Positions 7,959 to 16,211 of a stretch of 64,000 bases of DNA are shown here, piece after piece. Each line of letters starts with the position of its first letter. Positions within the stretch are counted from its first letter, which is position 1. The notes under the pieces were generated by a model. The model made no database searches. It was not told where the DNA came from and saw only the letters and a program-made list of their open reading frames with translations. The DNA is from Deltaproteobacteria bacterium (GTDB lineage Bacteria > Myxococcota_A > Polyangia > DRWM01 > JAAZOP01): contig JACRCX010000080.1 in assembly GCA_016218815.1 (NCBI GenBank), positions 1-64,000 on the forward strand, written 5' to 3'. Both the position numbers and the translations under genes were made by a program.

Positions 7959-8816
7959 CTACGGCAGCGGGCAGCGGGTGATCTCGACGGAGAGCATGTG
8001 CACGTCGGTCAGCGGACGGTCGGAGGCGTTCGTCGGCACCGCGGCCAGCTCTTGGATCACGGAGAGCGGACCGCACGCGCCGAAGATCGTGTAGCTGCCG
8101 TCGAGCCACCCGGTCGCCACCTCGGTGATGTAGAACTGGCTGCCGTTCGTGTCCGGCCCCGAGTTGGCGTAGGCCAGCGTTCCCGCGGCGTGCCGCAGCG
8201 TCGTGATCTCGTCGTCGAACGCGTAACCCGGCCCGCCGTAGCCGGTCCCCAACGGATCGCCCCCCTGGATCATGAAGTCGTCGATGATGCGGTGGAAGAT
8301 CAGCCCGTCGTAGAAACGCCGCTTCACCCAGACGTGGGCGGCGGGGTCGAGCCACGGGCGTCGCCCGCGCGCCAGTCCGACGAAGTTCGCCACGGCGTTC
8401 GGCACCAGCTCCGGCTCCAGCGTGCACGTCAGGTCACCGTGCTCGGTGCGGATGATCGCCCGCAGCGGGCCGTCCCCGGCGGGCAGCCCGTCCAGCGCCT
8501 CGTCCATCGTGAACACCCCGCCCTCCGGGTCCGGACCCGCCCCCAGCGTCTCCTCCGCGACCGGCGGGTCCGCGGGGCAGCCGCTCCCGTCGTCCACGGT
8601 GTCGGCCGGAACGTCGTCCACCGTGTCCGCCGCCTCGTCCGCAGTGCCTGCATCATCGACCGACTCGGCCGGCGCGTCCGCTTCTCCGGCGGCATCCCCC
8701 GGGGCGTCGGCGTCGCCGCCAGAATCCACCGGACCGGCATCGTCGTCGGTTCCGCACCCGAGCCACCCCGAGCACGCCGCCAGGCCGAACAGGATCGTCC
8801 GCGCTCGTCGGTTCAT
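7959..8816 (-). CDS. Cyclophilin-type peptidyl-prolyl isomerase lipoprotein
   Basis: The 285-residue precursor has a signal peptide with lipobox LGCG, an acidic Ala/Asp/Glu linker (about residues 22-80) and a cyclophilin domain. Conserved cyclophilin segments are FHRIIDDFMIQGGDP, with the catalytic Arg, and GTLAYANSGPDTNGSQFYIT. It would catalyse cis-trans isomerisation of Xaa-Pro bonds during folding of exported proteins while anchored in an envelope membrane. The ATG at 8816 follows an AGGAGG (8822-8827). Its leader and signal-peptide region are nearly duplicated in front of the metalloprotease gene upstream. Confidence 0.92.
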   Translation of the reverse strand: MNRRARTILFGLAACSGWLGCGTDDDAGPVDSGGDADAPGDAAGEADAPAESVDDAGTADEAADTVDDVPADTVDDGSGCPADPPVAEETLGAGPDPEGGVFTMDEALDGLPAGDGPLRAIIRTEHGDLTCTLEPELVPNAVANFVGLARGRRPWLDPAAHVWVKRRFYDGLIFHRIIDDFMIQGGDPLGTGYGGPGYAFDDEITTLRHAAGTLAYANSGPDTNGSQFYITEVATGWLDGSYTIFGACGPLSVIQELAAVPTNASDRPLTDVHMLSVEITRCPLP

Positions 8817-8872
8817 CGTCGCCTCCTTGGACCGGCAGCGTACCGCCGATGCGAGCCTCCGCGCCAGGGCGG
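8759..8872 (-). repeat. Duplicated leader + signal-peptide segment, copy 1
   Basis: These about 114 bases cover the ribosome binding site, start codon and first 19 codons of the cyclophilin gene plus about 56 bases upstream. They match 13200-13312 at roughly nine positions in ten. Both encode RRAR-(T)-(I/V)-LFGLAAC followed by a lipobox. Confidence 0.85.
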
Positions 8873-8895
8873 CCACGGCTGCGCCTCGCCGTCTG

Positions 8896-8936
8896 CCAGC
8901 TACCGGCCACCAGCTACCAGCTACCAACCACCGGCC
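8896..8936 (+). repeat. Heptamer tandem array (CCAGCTA type)
   Basis: Six units with an exact 7-base period: CCAGCTA, CCGGCCA, CCAGCTA, CCAGCTA, CCAACCA, CCGGCC. The array lies between the metalloprotease stop codon (8944) and the cyclophilin leader. Read on the minus strand the unit is TAGCTGG, related to the arrays at 28544 and 36203. Confidence 0.85.
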
Positions 8937-8943
8937 GCGCCGG

Positions 8944-11900
8944 TCACGGCTCCGGCAGATCCCCGTCGCCCATCGAGCGCTCGAAGGTCGAGGTGAGCTG
9001 CCGGAAGATGTCGAGGTCGTCCACGTAACGCTGGAGCGCCGCGATCGCGCCGGGATGCGTGTCGTCGGGAATCGGGCGGCCGTCGGGACCCGCCTCCAGC
9101 ACCGGGGTGCCGTCGGCGTTGAACTCCGGGTTGCCCAGCGGGCCGCGCTCCACCCGGTACGCCAGCATCAGGAGCCGCGTCGCCCACTCCAGCATCCGCG
9201 CCCCGACCCCTTTCTGGTGCGTCGCACCCAGGACGTCCTCCGTCCCGATCTTGTGCGCCCGGTAGGTCTTGCCGCTCGCCGGATCCCGGAACGTGTAGGT
9301 CTCGGCGTCCGCCCAACCCACCTGGTCCGCCGCCAGCGTCGTGATCCGCGCATCGTCGATCCACGACTGCGACCAGTTCGTCGGGAAGTACATCGCGCCC
9401 CACACCATCGCGTACAGCCGCTCGTTCCACCCGTGGTTCGGATCCGCCAGCAGCGCCGCCGCGGGTCGCGTCCCCAGGTCCAGCGGATCGTGCCACGCCG
9501 GGTAGCGCAGCGTGCCCAGCGGCGTGTCCGCCGGATCGGACGGCACCACCACCCACGGCGCGTACGAATCGAGGTCCCCCGTCAGGAGATTCGCGTACAG
9601 CCGCCGCACCTGCTCGGGGTAGATGGTGGCGAAGTTGACATTCTTGTACCGCCCGTCGGTGAAGTCCTCCCGCGAGTTGGAGATGAAGTAGTCGAACGCC
9701 TCGGCCAGGTAGTACGTCGCCCAGATCTTCTCGTAGTACGCCCCGACCTGCGTCTGGTAGTCGCTCCAGAAGTAGCCCTGCGAGTAGTCGTAGTCGTTGT
9801 TGACGTAGCGCCCGTCGCCCAGCGCCACGCGGTAGTCGTAGAGGTAGACGTCCGGCAGCGCCGCCCAGTCGGCGACGTAGACGGTGTCGTCGACTCCGAC
9901 GGGTTGCGCCGTGCCGCAGACGTCCGCCGGACAGTAGTATCCGGGATCGGGTCGCGTCAGGATCCGCGCGAAGAGATCGAGCGCCACCGTCGAGCCCATG
10001 GCCAGCGGCCCGTAGTAGCCGTCCTCCAGCAGCTCGGCGGCCGGCGCCGCGGGGTCGCCGTCAAGGATCGCGGCGAAGGCCCAGGTCTTGGCGATGAGCT
10101 GGATCGCGTCCAGGTACCGCGCCTGGATGCGCGCGATCGTGTCCCACGAGTTGAACATCACCCGGTTGCGGCGGAAACCGTCCAGGATGTAGCGGTTCTC
10201 GTACTGCGCCTCCAGGAAGCGGATCTGCTCGTACGCGTCCGCGCCCGCGTCGTCCGTGAACGACGGCACGTTCCCCGTGTCCGCGTACTCGTCGGAGGAG
10301 AAGAGGTAGCCGCGCCGCACCCGGCCCTGCGCATCGACGGCCCTCGCGTTCACCCCCCACGAGAACACCCCGTAGTCCGGGTCCGACGCGAAGTCCCGCA
10401 TGTCCCGGTAGTCCACGACGTCCAGCGGCGCACGATCGCAGACGGTGCCGAGCACCGCATCCTCCTCGTCCGAAGGGCGACAGTCGCGGATCAGGCGGAA
10501 CCGCTCCTGGTACCGGCTGTAGTGGATGAACTCGTAGGGGTCCTCCACCCGCACCGGCGGGAACCAGTACACGCCGAACAGCCCCGGCGACGTCGTGAAC
10601 GCCGTGAGCAGGTACGCCTCCGCGCGCCCCGCGCCGGAACCGGTCACCGAAACCCCCGGATCGTCCCACACGTCGACCGTCCCGCCGTACCCGAAGCGCA
10701 CCGCCGCCTTGTCGAAGCTCCCCTGCAATAGCTGGTCGTGGTTCGCGTCGCCCGGATAGTCCATCACGCTGGAGGTCGCGTAGCGCCCGATGCTCTGCTC
10801 GAGCTCGTCGTCGTCCAGCGGGTCGCGCCAGCGCGGTCCGACGCAGTCCGTGCCGTCCGTCGTCCCGTCGGGGCAGTCGTCGACGACCTCGCCGTCGTGC
10901 GTGCGCAGTTGCCAGTACTGCGGCGCGTAGTTCAGGGAGTCGAAGCTCGCGGCGAAGTTGTGGCGCAGCCCCATCGAGTGCCCCAGCTCGTGCGCGAACA
11001 CGCCCATCACGTACTGCTCGCGCGCCCATTGCCACACCTGCCGCCGGTGCGCGCCCACCGCCTCGGCGTCGCCGGGGTCGGGCGCCGGGAACAGCCGCTC
11101 GGCCACCTGCGCCAGGCCCAGCAGGTTGTCCGGCTCGGTCTCCTCCAGGCGGCACGAGTGGCGCCGCGCGCGCGCCTGCCGGCCGTCGCGCTCCTGCGCC
11201 CGCCGGTACGCCGGGCTCATCCGCCCGAAGGGCGAGGCACGCTCGATCGCCGCCTCGGAGATCGGCCCCGTCGGGTCGTAGCCCGCCGCCTGCGCCAGCT
11301 CCGGCGAGACCAGCGCGGCCTCGATCGGCGAGCCCCGCAGGGTGCGCAGCCGCGCCGAGAGCGCGGCGTTCCCGGGGCCCAGGCGGCCCGAGCCGATCAG
11401 CTCGTCCAGCCGCGCCTTGCGCCGCACCGCCGGCGGGACCCGCCGGTCCCGCTCCGGCCGCCCCGGCCCGTCGAAGTACGCCGCCAGCGCCGCGGGGTCG
11501 TAGGCGCTCCGCCGCGAGGCGACCTCTTCGGCCGTCATCGCCGCCCCGCGCGTGCGCGGCCCGCCCGGCCCGTTCTCCGCAACCCAGTCGGAGACGTTCT
11601 CCCCCGTCAGGAACTCGTCCGGCGGGATCACGCCGTTGAGCAGGTCCAGGATGTCCGCGAGCTGCGAGGCCGCGCGGTCGACCACCGCCAGCCACTGGTT
11701 CGCGCTGCCCGCCAGCTTCTCGCCCGTCAGCGGGTCCTCCGCGTCCATCATGATCCCCCACGGTGACATCTGCTGCGGCGAGTCGATGAGGCTGAGCAGG
11801 TTGTAGCGCAGGTCGCCGATGCGCGGCGCCAGACCCGGCTCACCGCAGGCGGCGTCGTCGTCCGCGACCACCGGGTTGTGGCACAGCACGAACACCCGCG

Positions 11901-13257
11901 GCACCTCGCCGAGCGTGGCCGTTCCGACGGGCGGGACGAAGTCGTCGCTCCACGGCGTCGGCCAGCCGGTCCGCGACTCGCAGTCCGTCCCCCCCGTCCG
12001 CCGGCATTCCGTCAGTCGCGCCGCGACCACCGCGACGCGGATCGCGTCGCTCCAGCCGTCGAGCGCGCGGCGCCCGGCCTCGAAGAGGTCCTCCGGGTAC
12101 CCGGGGTTGACGTACCACGGAATCGTCTTCACCCGGCGCTCGCGCATCGGCACCGTGCACTCCCCGACGACCGCGTCGCAGCGCGACCCGCTGCCTGCCG
12201 CCGCGCACTCGTCCTCCGTCCCGTCGCCGTTCTCGTCCCGGTGCGGGTCGGCGCCCGCCGGCGTGGTCGCCTCCGTGCTGCACCCGATCGCCGGCTCGAC
12301 GTGGGACCGCTCGTAGAGGTTCCACATCGTGGCGAAGCGGCGCCAGCGGTCGTCGACGACCCCGTAGCGGCGGTCGTAGCCGAAGCGGTCCCAGGTGAAC
12401 CAGCCGAACATGTCCATCTTCGTCCCGTCCCACTCCACCGGCTCGTAGTCATGGTCCGCCACCCGCAGGAAGGACATGCGCAGCGTCACCTCGCTCGGAT
12501 TGCAGCTCTCCATCGGCCAGCGGCCGACCTCCCAGCACGCCGGGTAGTCGCCCCACTCGGGATCGTGGATGACCTGCGGTGCGGCGAGAGCCCTGAGCGT
12601 GACGTCGAAGTAACCCTGTTCGTCGGCGAAGACGGGGGCGTCCGGGTTGCCCGGATCGGTCACGTCGTACGCGACCGGGTCCCATTCGACGCCGTACCAG
12701 ATGCCGAGCTGCGACAGGGCATCCAGGTCGTAGGCGTCGGTGATCAGGTTCCTCGACCAGTCGACGCGGAAGTACTCGCGCTCGTACCACGGCCGGTCGA
12801 AGTCATTCTCCTCGACGACGTTGATCTGCTCGCCCGTCGTCGCGTTGTACTCGTGCACGATGTCGAAGTGCTTCTCGATGCCGAATGCGGCGACAATCTG
12901 GCCGTCCGGCGTGCGGCGGGCGCCCTTGTGGTCCGAGTCCTCGATCAGCTCGTAGGTCAGCCGCGCCAGGAGGAGGTCCTCGGTGAGCTCCCAGCGCACG
13001 CGCACCGTCGGCTGGGCGTCGGAGTTGGTGAACAGGCCGTCCGAGCCGGCGCCGGCGGCGACGTCGACCACGGTCGTGCGCATGTAGAACTCGGGGTCGT
13101 CTCCGGGATCGGCCAGATCCGGCCCGACGAAGAACGCCTTGTCGAGCGCCCCGGGCTGGACGCGATCCACCGCCTCGCGCTCGTCGGCGCAGCCGCCGTC
13201 GAGCCACCCCGCGCACGCCGCCAAGCCGAACAGGACGGTCCGCGCTCGTCGCTGCAT
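8944..13257 (-). CDS. Giant zinc-dependent metalloprotease lipoprotein (DUF4953/DUF5117-like)
   Basis: The precursor is 1437 residues, starting at ATG 13257 after AGGAGG. The signal peptide ends in a GGC lipobox. Around residue 757 is FAHELGHSMGLRHNF, a HExxHxxGxxH-type zinc site (H-E-L-G-H, third ligand H) characteristic of the zincin family annotated as DUF4953/DUF5117. The remainder is rich in Tyr, Trp, Asp and paired Cys, as expected for a large extracellular domain, with recurring Asp/Asn-Gly calcium-type loops. It probably degrades peptides or proteins at the cell surface. Its leader is shared with the downstream cyclophilin. The zinc site is clear; the exact family is less sure. Confidence 0.85.
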   Translation of the reverse strand: MQRRARTVLFGLAACAGWLDGGCADEREAVDRVQPGALDKAFFVGPDLADPGDDPEFYMRTTVVDVAAGAGSDGLFTNSDAQPTVRVRWELTEDLLLARLTYELIEDSDHKGARRTPDGQIVAAFGIEKHFDIVHEYNATTGEQINVVEENDFDRPWYEREYFRVDWSRNLITDAYDLDALSQLGIWYGVEWDPVAYDVTDPGNPDAPVFADEQGYFDVTLRALAAPQVIHDPEWGDYPACWEVGRWPMESCNPSEVTLRMSFLRVADHDYEPVEWDGTKMDMFGWFTWDRFGYDRRYGVVDDRWRRFATMWNLYERSHVEPAIGCSTEATTPAGADPHRDENGDGTEDECAAAGSGSRCDAVVGECTVPMRERRVKTIPWYVNPGYPEDLFEAGRRALDGWSDAIRVAVVAARLTECRRTGGTDCESRTGWPTPWSDDFVPPVGTATLGEVPRVFVLCHNPVVADDDAACGEPGLAPRIGDLRYNLLSLIDSPQQMSPWGIMMDAEDPLTGEKLAGSANQWLAVVDRAASQLADILDLLNGVIPPDEFLTGENVSDWVAENGPGGPRTRGAAMTAEEVASRRSAYDPAALAAYFDGPGRPERDRRVPPAVRRKARLDELIGSGRLGPGNAALSARLRTLRGSPIEAALVSPELAQAAGYDPTGPISEAAIERASPFGRMSPAYRRAQERDGRQARARRHSCRLEETEPDNLLGLAQVAERLFPAPDPGDAEAVGAHRRQVWQWAREQYVMGVFAHELGHSMGLRHNFAASFDSLNYAPQYWQLRTHDGEVVDDCPDGTTDGTDCVGPRWRDPLDDDELEQSIGRYATSSVMDYPGDANHDQLLQGSFDKAAVRFGYGGTVDVWDDPGVSVTGSGAGRAEAYLLTAFTTSPGLFGVYWFPPVRVEDPYEFIHYSRYQERFRLIRDCRPSDEEDAVLGTVCDRAPLDVVDYRDMRDFASDPDYGVFSWGVNARAVDAQGRVRRGYLFSSDEYADTGNVPSFTDDAGADAYEQIRFLEAQYENRYILDGFRRNRVMFNSWDTIARIQARYLDAIQLIAKTWAFAAILDGDPAAPAAELLEDGYYGPLAMGSTVALDLFARILTRPDPGYYCPADVCGTAQPVGVDDTVYVADWAALPDVYLYDYRVALGDGRYVNNDYDYSQGYFWSDYQTQVGAYYEKIWATYYLAEAFDYFISNSREDFTDGRYKNVNFATIYPEQVRRLYANLLTGDLDSYAPWVVVPSDPADTPLGTLRYPAWHDPLDLGTRPAAALLADPNHGWNERLYAMVWGAMYFPTNWSQSWIDDARITTLAADQVGWADAETYTFRDPASGKTYRAHKIGTEDVLGATHQKGVGARMLEWATRLLMLAYRVERGPLGNPEFNADGTPVLEAGPDGRPIPDDTHPGAIAALQRYVDDLDIFRQLTSTFERSMGDGDLPEP

Positions 13258-13312
13258 GGTCGCCTCCTTGGGACGCCAGCGTACCGCCGATGCGGGCCCC
13301 GTTGCCAGGGCG
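13200..13312 (-). repeat. Duplicated leader + signal-peptide segment, copy 2
   Basis: This is the counterpart of 8759-8872, located at the start of the metalloprotease gene. It includes the AGGAGG ribosome binding site and the sequence encoding the hydrophobic core of the signal peptide. Similarity stops shortly after the lipobox and about 55 bases upstream of the start codon. Confidence 0.85.
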
Positions 13313-13347
13313 CCCCGACTCCGCCCCGAGGACCGCGAAGAAAGTGC

Positions 13348-13390
13348 TTGCATGGTTATGCGCATGATGTAAAAGGCATGCGCATCATGC
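13348..13390 (+). promoter_or_regulatory. Promoter and probable ArgR operator of the arginine operon
   Basis: TTGCAT (13348-13353) and TAAAAG (13370-13375), 16 bases apart, form a plausible promoter. It is overlaid by two copies of ATGCGCAT(G/C)AT at 13358 and 13378, exactly 20 bases apart, and by an inverted repeat GCATGATG-N13-CATCATGC (13362-13390). Two half-sites two helical turns apart suit a hexameric ArgR repressor. That argR is the first gene supports autoregulation. The site differs from the E. coli ARG box, so the assignment is an inference. Confidence 0.6.
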
Positions 13391-13433
13391 CGGCCGGAGG
13401 GGAAGACCGGTCGGCAGGGCGGCGGAGGGGCAC

Positions 13434-13922
13434 ATGCGAGCGCGACCGGAACAGTGGCGGGAAAGACACCGCGCGATCCTCGAGATCCTGCGGGCGGAGC
13501 CGATCCACAGCCAGACGGAGCTGCTCGCGCGCCTGCGGCGTCGCGGCTGCCGCGTCACGCAGCCGAGCGTCTCGCGGGACCTCGCGGAGCTGCGCGCCGC
13601 CAAGCTCGACGGGCGCTACGTTGCCGCCCCGCCCGGCACCGGGCACGCGCCGAGCGGTGCCGGGCGCGACGCCGGGGCGCTCGACGAAATCGGGCACTAC
13701 CTGCAGCGCTGCACGCCGGCCGGTCCGAACCTGCTCGTGCTGCGCACGCCGCCGGGCCGCGCGCCGCTCGTCGCCCTCGCCATCGACCAGTGCGGCTGGC
13801 GCGAGGTGGTCGGGACGCTCGCCGGCGACGACGTGGTTTTCGCGGCCACCGCGGGTCGCCGGCAGCAGGCGCGGGTCCTGGCGCGGCTCGCGCCGCTGGT
13901 GGAGGGTCGCACCCATGGCTGA
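13434..13922 (+). CDS. argR: Arginine repressor
   Basis: This 162-residue regulator is the first gene of the arginine operon. The N-terminal winged-helix domain contains SQTELLARL and the diagnostic SVSRDLAEL recognition segment. The C-terminal oligomerisation and arginine-binding domain ends with GTLAGDDVVFAAT, equivalent to the family's GT-x-AGDDT-x-hydrophobic motif. It should bind the operator just upstream when arginine is abundant. The ATG at 13434 follows GGAGGGG. The stop overlaps the argG start by 8 bases, so translation is coupled. Confidence 0.9.
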   Translation: MRARPEQWRERHRAILEILRAEPIHSQTELLARLRRRGCRVTQPSVSRDLAELRAAKLDGRYVAAPPGTGHAPSGAGRDAGALDEIGHYLQRCTPAGPNLLVLRTPPGRAPLVALAIDQCGWREVVGTLAGDDVVFAATAGRRQQARVLARLAPLVEGRTHG

Positions 13923-15120
13923 CACCGTCGTGCTCGCCTATTCCGGCGGCCTCGACACGTCCTTCCTCGTTCCGTGGCTCGTCGAGCATCGGGGCGCCGA
14001 GGTCGTCACGGTCACCGTCGACACCGGCGGCCTGGACGCCGCCGCCCGGTCCGGCCTCGAGGCGCGGGCCCTGCGTCTGGGCGCCGCCCGCCACGTGACC
14101 CTCGACGCGCGGAGCGCGTTCTTCGACGAGACGCTCGCTTACCTCGTCATGGGCAACGTGCTGCGCGGCCACGTGTACCCGATCTGCGTCGGCGCGGAGC
14201 GCTGCCTGCAGGCCCGGCGCGTCGCGGAGCTGGCGCGGGAGCTGGGGGCGCGTGCGGTGGCGCACGGCTCCACCGCGGCCGGGACCGACCAGGTGCGTTT
14301 CGAGGTGGCGCTGCGGACCCTGGCTCCCGAGCTCGAGGTCCTGGCGCCGGTGCGCGACGAGGGATTCACGCGGGCGCACGAAGTGGCGTACCTCGCCGGC
14401 CGCGGCAGTCCCTGGCCCGCCGAGCGGGCGGCGTATTCGGTCAACGCCGGACTGTGGGGGGTGACGATCGGCGGGCGCGAGACTTCGGACACGGTGGAGC
14501 CGCTGCCCGAGGAGTCCTGGGTCTGGTCCGCCGGCGCGTTCGAGCGCCCGCGGGCCGCCGAGCGGCACGTGGTCGGCTTCGAGCGCGGCCGCCCGGTGTC
14601 GCTGGACGGTGAGCCGCTCGAGGCCGTGGCGCTCGTGGAGCGGCTCAACTTGCTGGGCGGGAGCTTCGCGCTCGGTCGCGGCATCCACCTGGGAGACACG
14701 ATCCTGGGGATGAAGGGGCGCGTGGCCTTCGAGGCGCCCGCGGCGACGATCCTCATCACCGCGCACCGTGAGCTCGAAAAGCTGGTGCTCACCGGCCGGC
14801 AGCAGCGGGTCAAGGACGGACTGGCGGCGGTCTACGGCGACCTCGTGCACGAGGGGCAGGCCCTGGATCCGGTGGCCCGCGACCTCGAGGCGTTCTTCCG
14901 CTCGTCGCAGACGCGGGTCACGGGAACCGTCAAGCTGCTGCTCCGGCCGGGCGCCCTGTTCGTCGAGGGCGTCGCGTCGCCGTGGTCGCTCAAGGCGGCC
15001 TCGGCGGCGGTCTACGGCGAGGCGGCGGGCGAGTGGAGCGCGGCCGACGCTCGCGGATTCGCGCGGCTCCTCGCGCTGCCCGGAATGCTCGCGGCGCGGG
15101 CCGGAAGGAACGCGACGTGA
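13915..15120 (+). CDS. argG: Argininosuccinate synthase
   Basis: This 401-residue cytosolic enzyme condenses citrulline and aspartate, using ATP, to argininosuccinate. The N-terminal PP-loop AYSGGLDTS binds ATP. Further matches are GNVLRGHVYPICVGAERCLQ, AHGSTAAGTDQVRFE and NAGLWGVTIGGRE. The last of these corresponds to the family's N-LWG segment. The length is typical. The gene overlaps argR by 8 bases, and its stop codon overlaps the next gene as GTGA. Confidence 0.93.
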   Translation: MADTVVLAYSGGLDTSFLVPWLVEHRGAEVVTVTVDTGGLDAAARSGLEARALRLGAARHVTLDARSAFFDETLAYLVMGNVLRGHVYPICVGAERCLQARRVAELARELGARAVAHGSTAAGTDQVRFEVALRTLAPELEVLAPVRDEGFTRAHEVAYLAGRGSPWPAERAAYSVNAGLWGVTIGGRETSDTVEPLPEESWVWSAGAFERPRAAERHVVGFERGRPVSLDGEPLEAVALVERLNLLGGSFALGRGIHLGDTILGMKGRVAFEAPAATILITAHRELEKLVLTGRQQRVKDGLAAVYGDLVHEGQALDPVARDLEAFFRSSQTRVTGTVKLLLRPGALFVEGVASPWSLKAASAAVYGEAAGEWSAADARGFARLLALPGMLAARAGRNAT

Positions 15121-16211
15121 AGCGGATCATCGTCGACAAGATCGGTTCGGTCACGCGGAACTGCAAGCTCTCGCGGGAGCTGTTCCTCGGCGCCGACATC
15201 CCCGCCGTGGAGGGCGGCGTGGTCGTCGTCCGGGTGCTGACCGACAAGTCCGCCTACAACCAGCTCGAGCTGCCCTCGGGCCGCCTCTCCCGCGTGAAGT
15301 CCGGCGACGTCGTCGCGGGGGCGCTCGGCCACCGCAAGGCGCTGTTCGGCTACGCGGGCCACCTTCCGGAGACCGTCGCCGTGGGCGACCGGATCCACAT
15401 CCTCAACACGGGAGGGGTCTTGGGCGTCTGCGACGGGATCAACCCCGACTTCGGTCCACCGTTCGACTGCGAGGTCCTGGGACAGGTGCTCCACTTCCCC
15501 TACCTCGGGGCCCGCGTGGGCCTCCCCGCGCACATCACCCAGGGCGCGATCCCGCCGGCGCCGCACCTCGACGCCGCCGGGGTGCCGGTGGTCGCCGTCG
15601 TCGGCTCCTGCATGAACGCCGGGAAGACGCAGGCCGCCTGCGCCCTCGTGCAGTCCTTCGTGCACCGCGGCATGAAGGTCCACGCCGCCAAAGCCACGGG
15701 CGTCTCCCTCCGGCGGGACACCCTCGCCATGGAGGACTCTGGCGCGGCGCGCACCCTCTTCTTCAACGACCTCGGCGTGGTCACCACGTCCGCGGCCAAC
15801 GCCCCGAACCTCGCCCGGACGCTCCTCACCGAGTTGGCGAAGGACCGCCCCGACGCGATTGTGCTCGAGCTCGGCGACGGGCTGCTCGGCCTGTACGGGG
15901 TGGACGCGATCCTGGACGACGTGCCGCTCCGCGCGTGCTTCACGACCGTGGTGCTGGCCGCGAATGACCCCGTGGCCTCGTGGGGCGGCGTCCGTCTGCT
16001 CCGCGAACGCCACGCGATCGAAACGACCGTCGTGACGGGGCCGGCCACCGACAACGCCGCCGGAACGCGCCTCATCGAGCGCGAGACCGGAGTGCCCGGC
16101 ATCAACGCCCGGACGGACCCGCGGCGCCTGGGAGACCTCGTCCTCTCCCGGCTGGGGCTGGCCGCGCCGCCGCGCGAAAGCGTGGAAGCGGTGGAGGTGC
16201 CCGATGCCTGA
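15117..16211 (+). CDS. Unrecognised P-loop NTPase embedded in the arginine operon
   Basis: This 364-residue protein starts at GTG 15117, overlapping the argG stop, with GGAAGGA upstream. Residues 1-150 look like a beta-rich N-terminal domain (strands around VEGGVVVVRVL, VKSGDVVAGAL and GDRIHILNTGG). At 163-171 is a P-loop, GSCMNAGKT, followed by a Walker-B-like strand (IVLELGDG), an arrangement like SIMIBI-class enzymes such as dethiobiotin synthetase or MobB. Its stop overlaps argC by 8 bases. The position, fully coupled inside the operon, argues for a role in arginine synthesis or its control. No family could be named with confidence and no catalytic activity is claimed. Confidence 0.8.
   Translation: MKRIIVDKIGSVTRNCKLSRELFLGADIPAVEGGVVVVRVLTDKSAYNQLELPSGRLSRVKSGDVVAGALGHRKALFGYAGHLPETVAVGDRIHILNTGGVLGVCDGINPDFGPPFDCEVLGQVLHFPYLGARVGLPAHITQGAIPPAPHLDAAGVPVVAVVGSCMNAGKTQAACALVQSFVHRGMKVHAAKATGVSLRRDTLAMEDSGAARTLFFNDLGVVTTSAANAPNLARTLLTELAKDRPDAIVLELGDGLLGLYGVDAILDDVPLRACFTTVVLAANDPVASWGGVRLLRERHAIETTVVTGPATDNAAGTRLIERETGVPGINARTDPRRLGDLVLSRLGLAAPPRESVEAVEVPDA

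Noticed and set aside
11878..15120. 1080-codon plus-strand frame ending with argG
   Set aside because: Only the last 401 codons are argG; the rest is antisense to the metalloprotease and compositionally a shadow.
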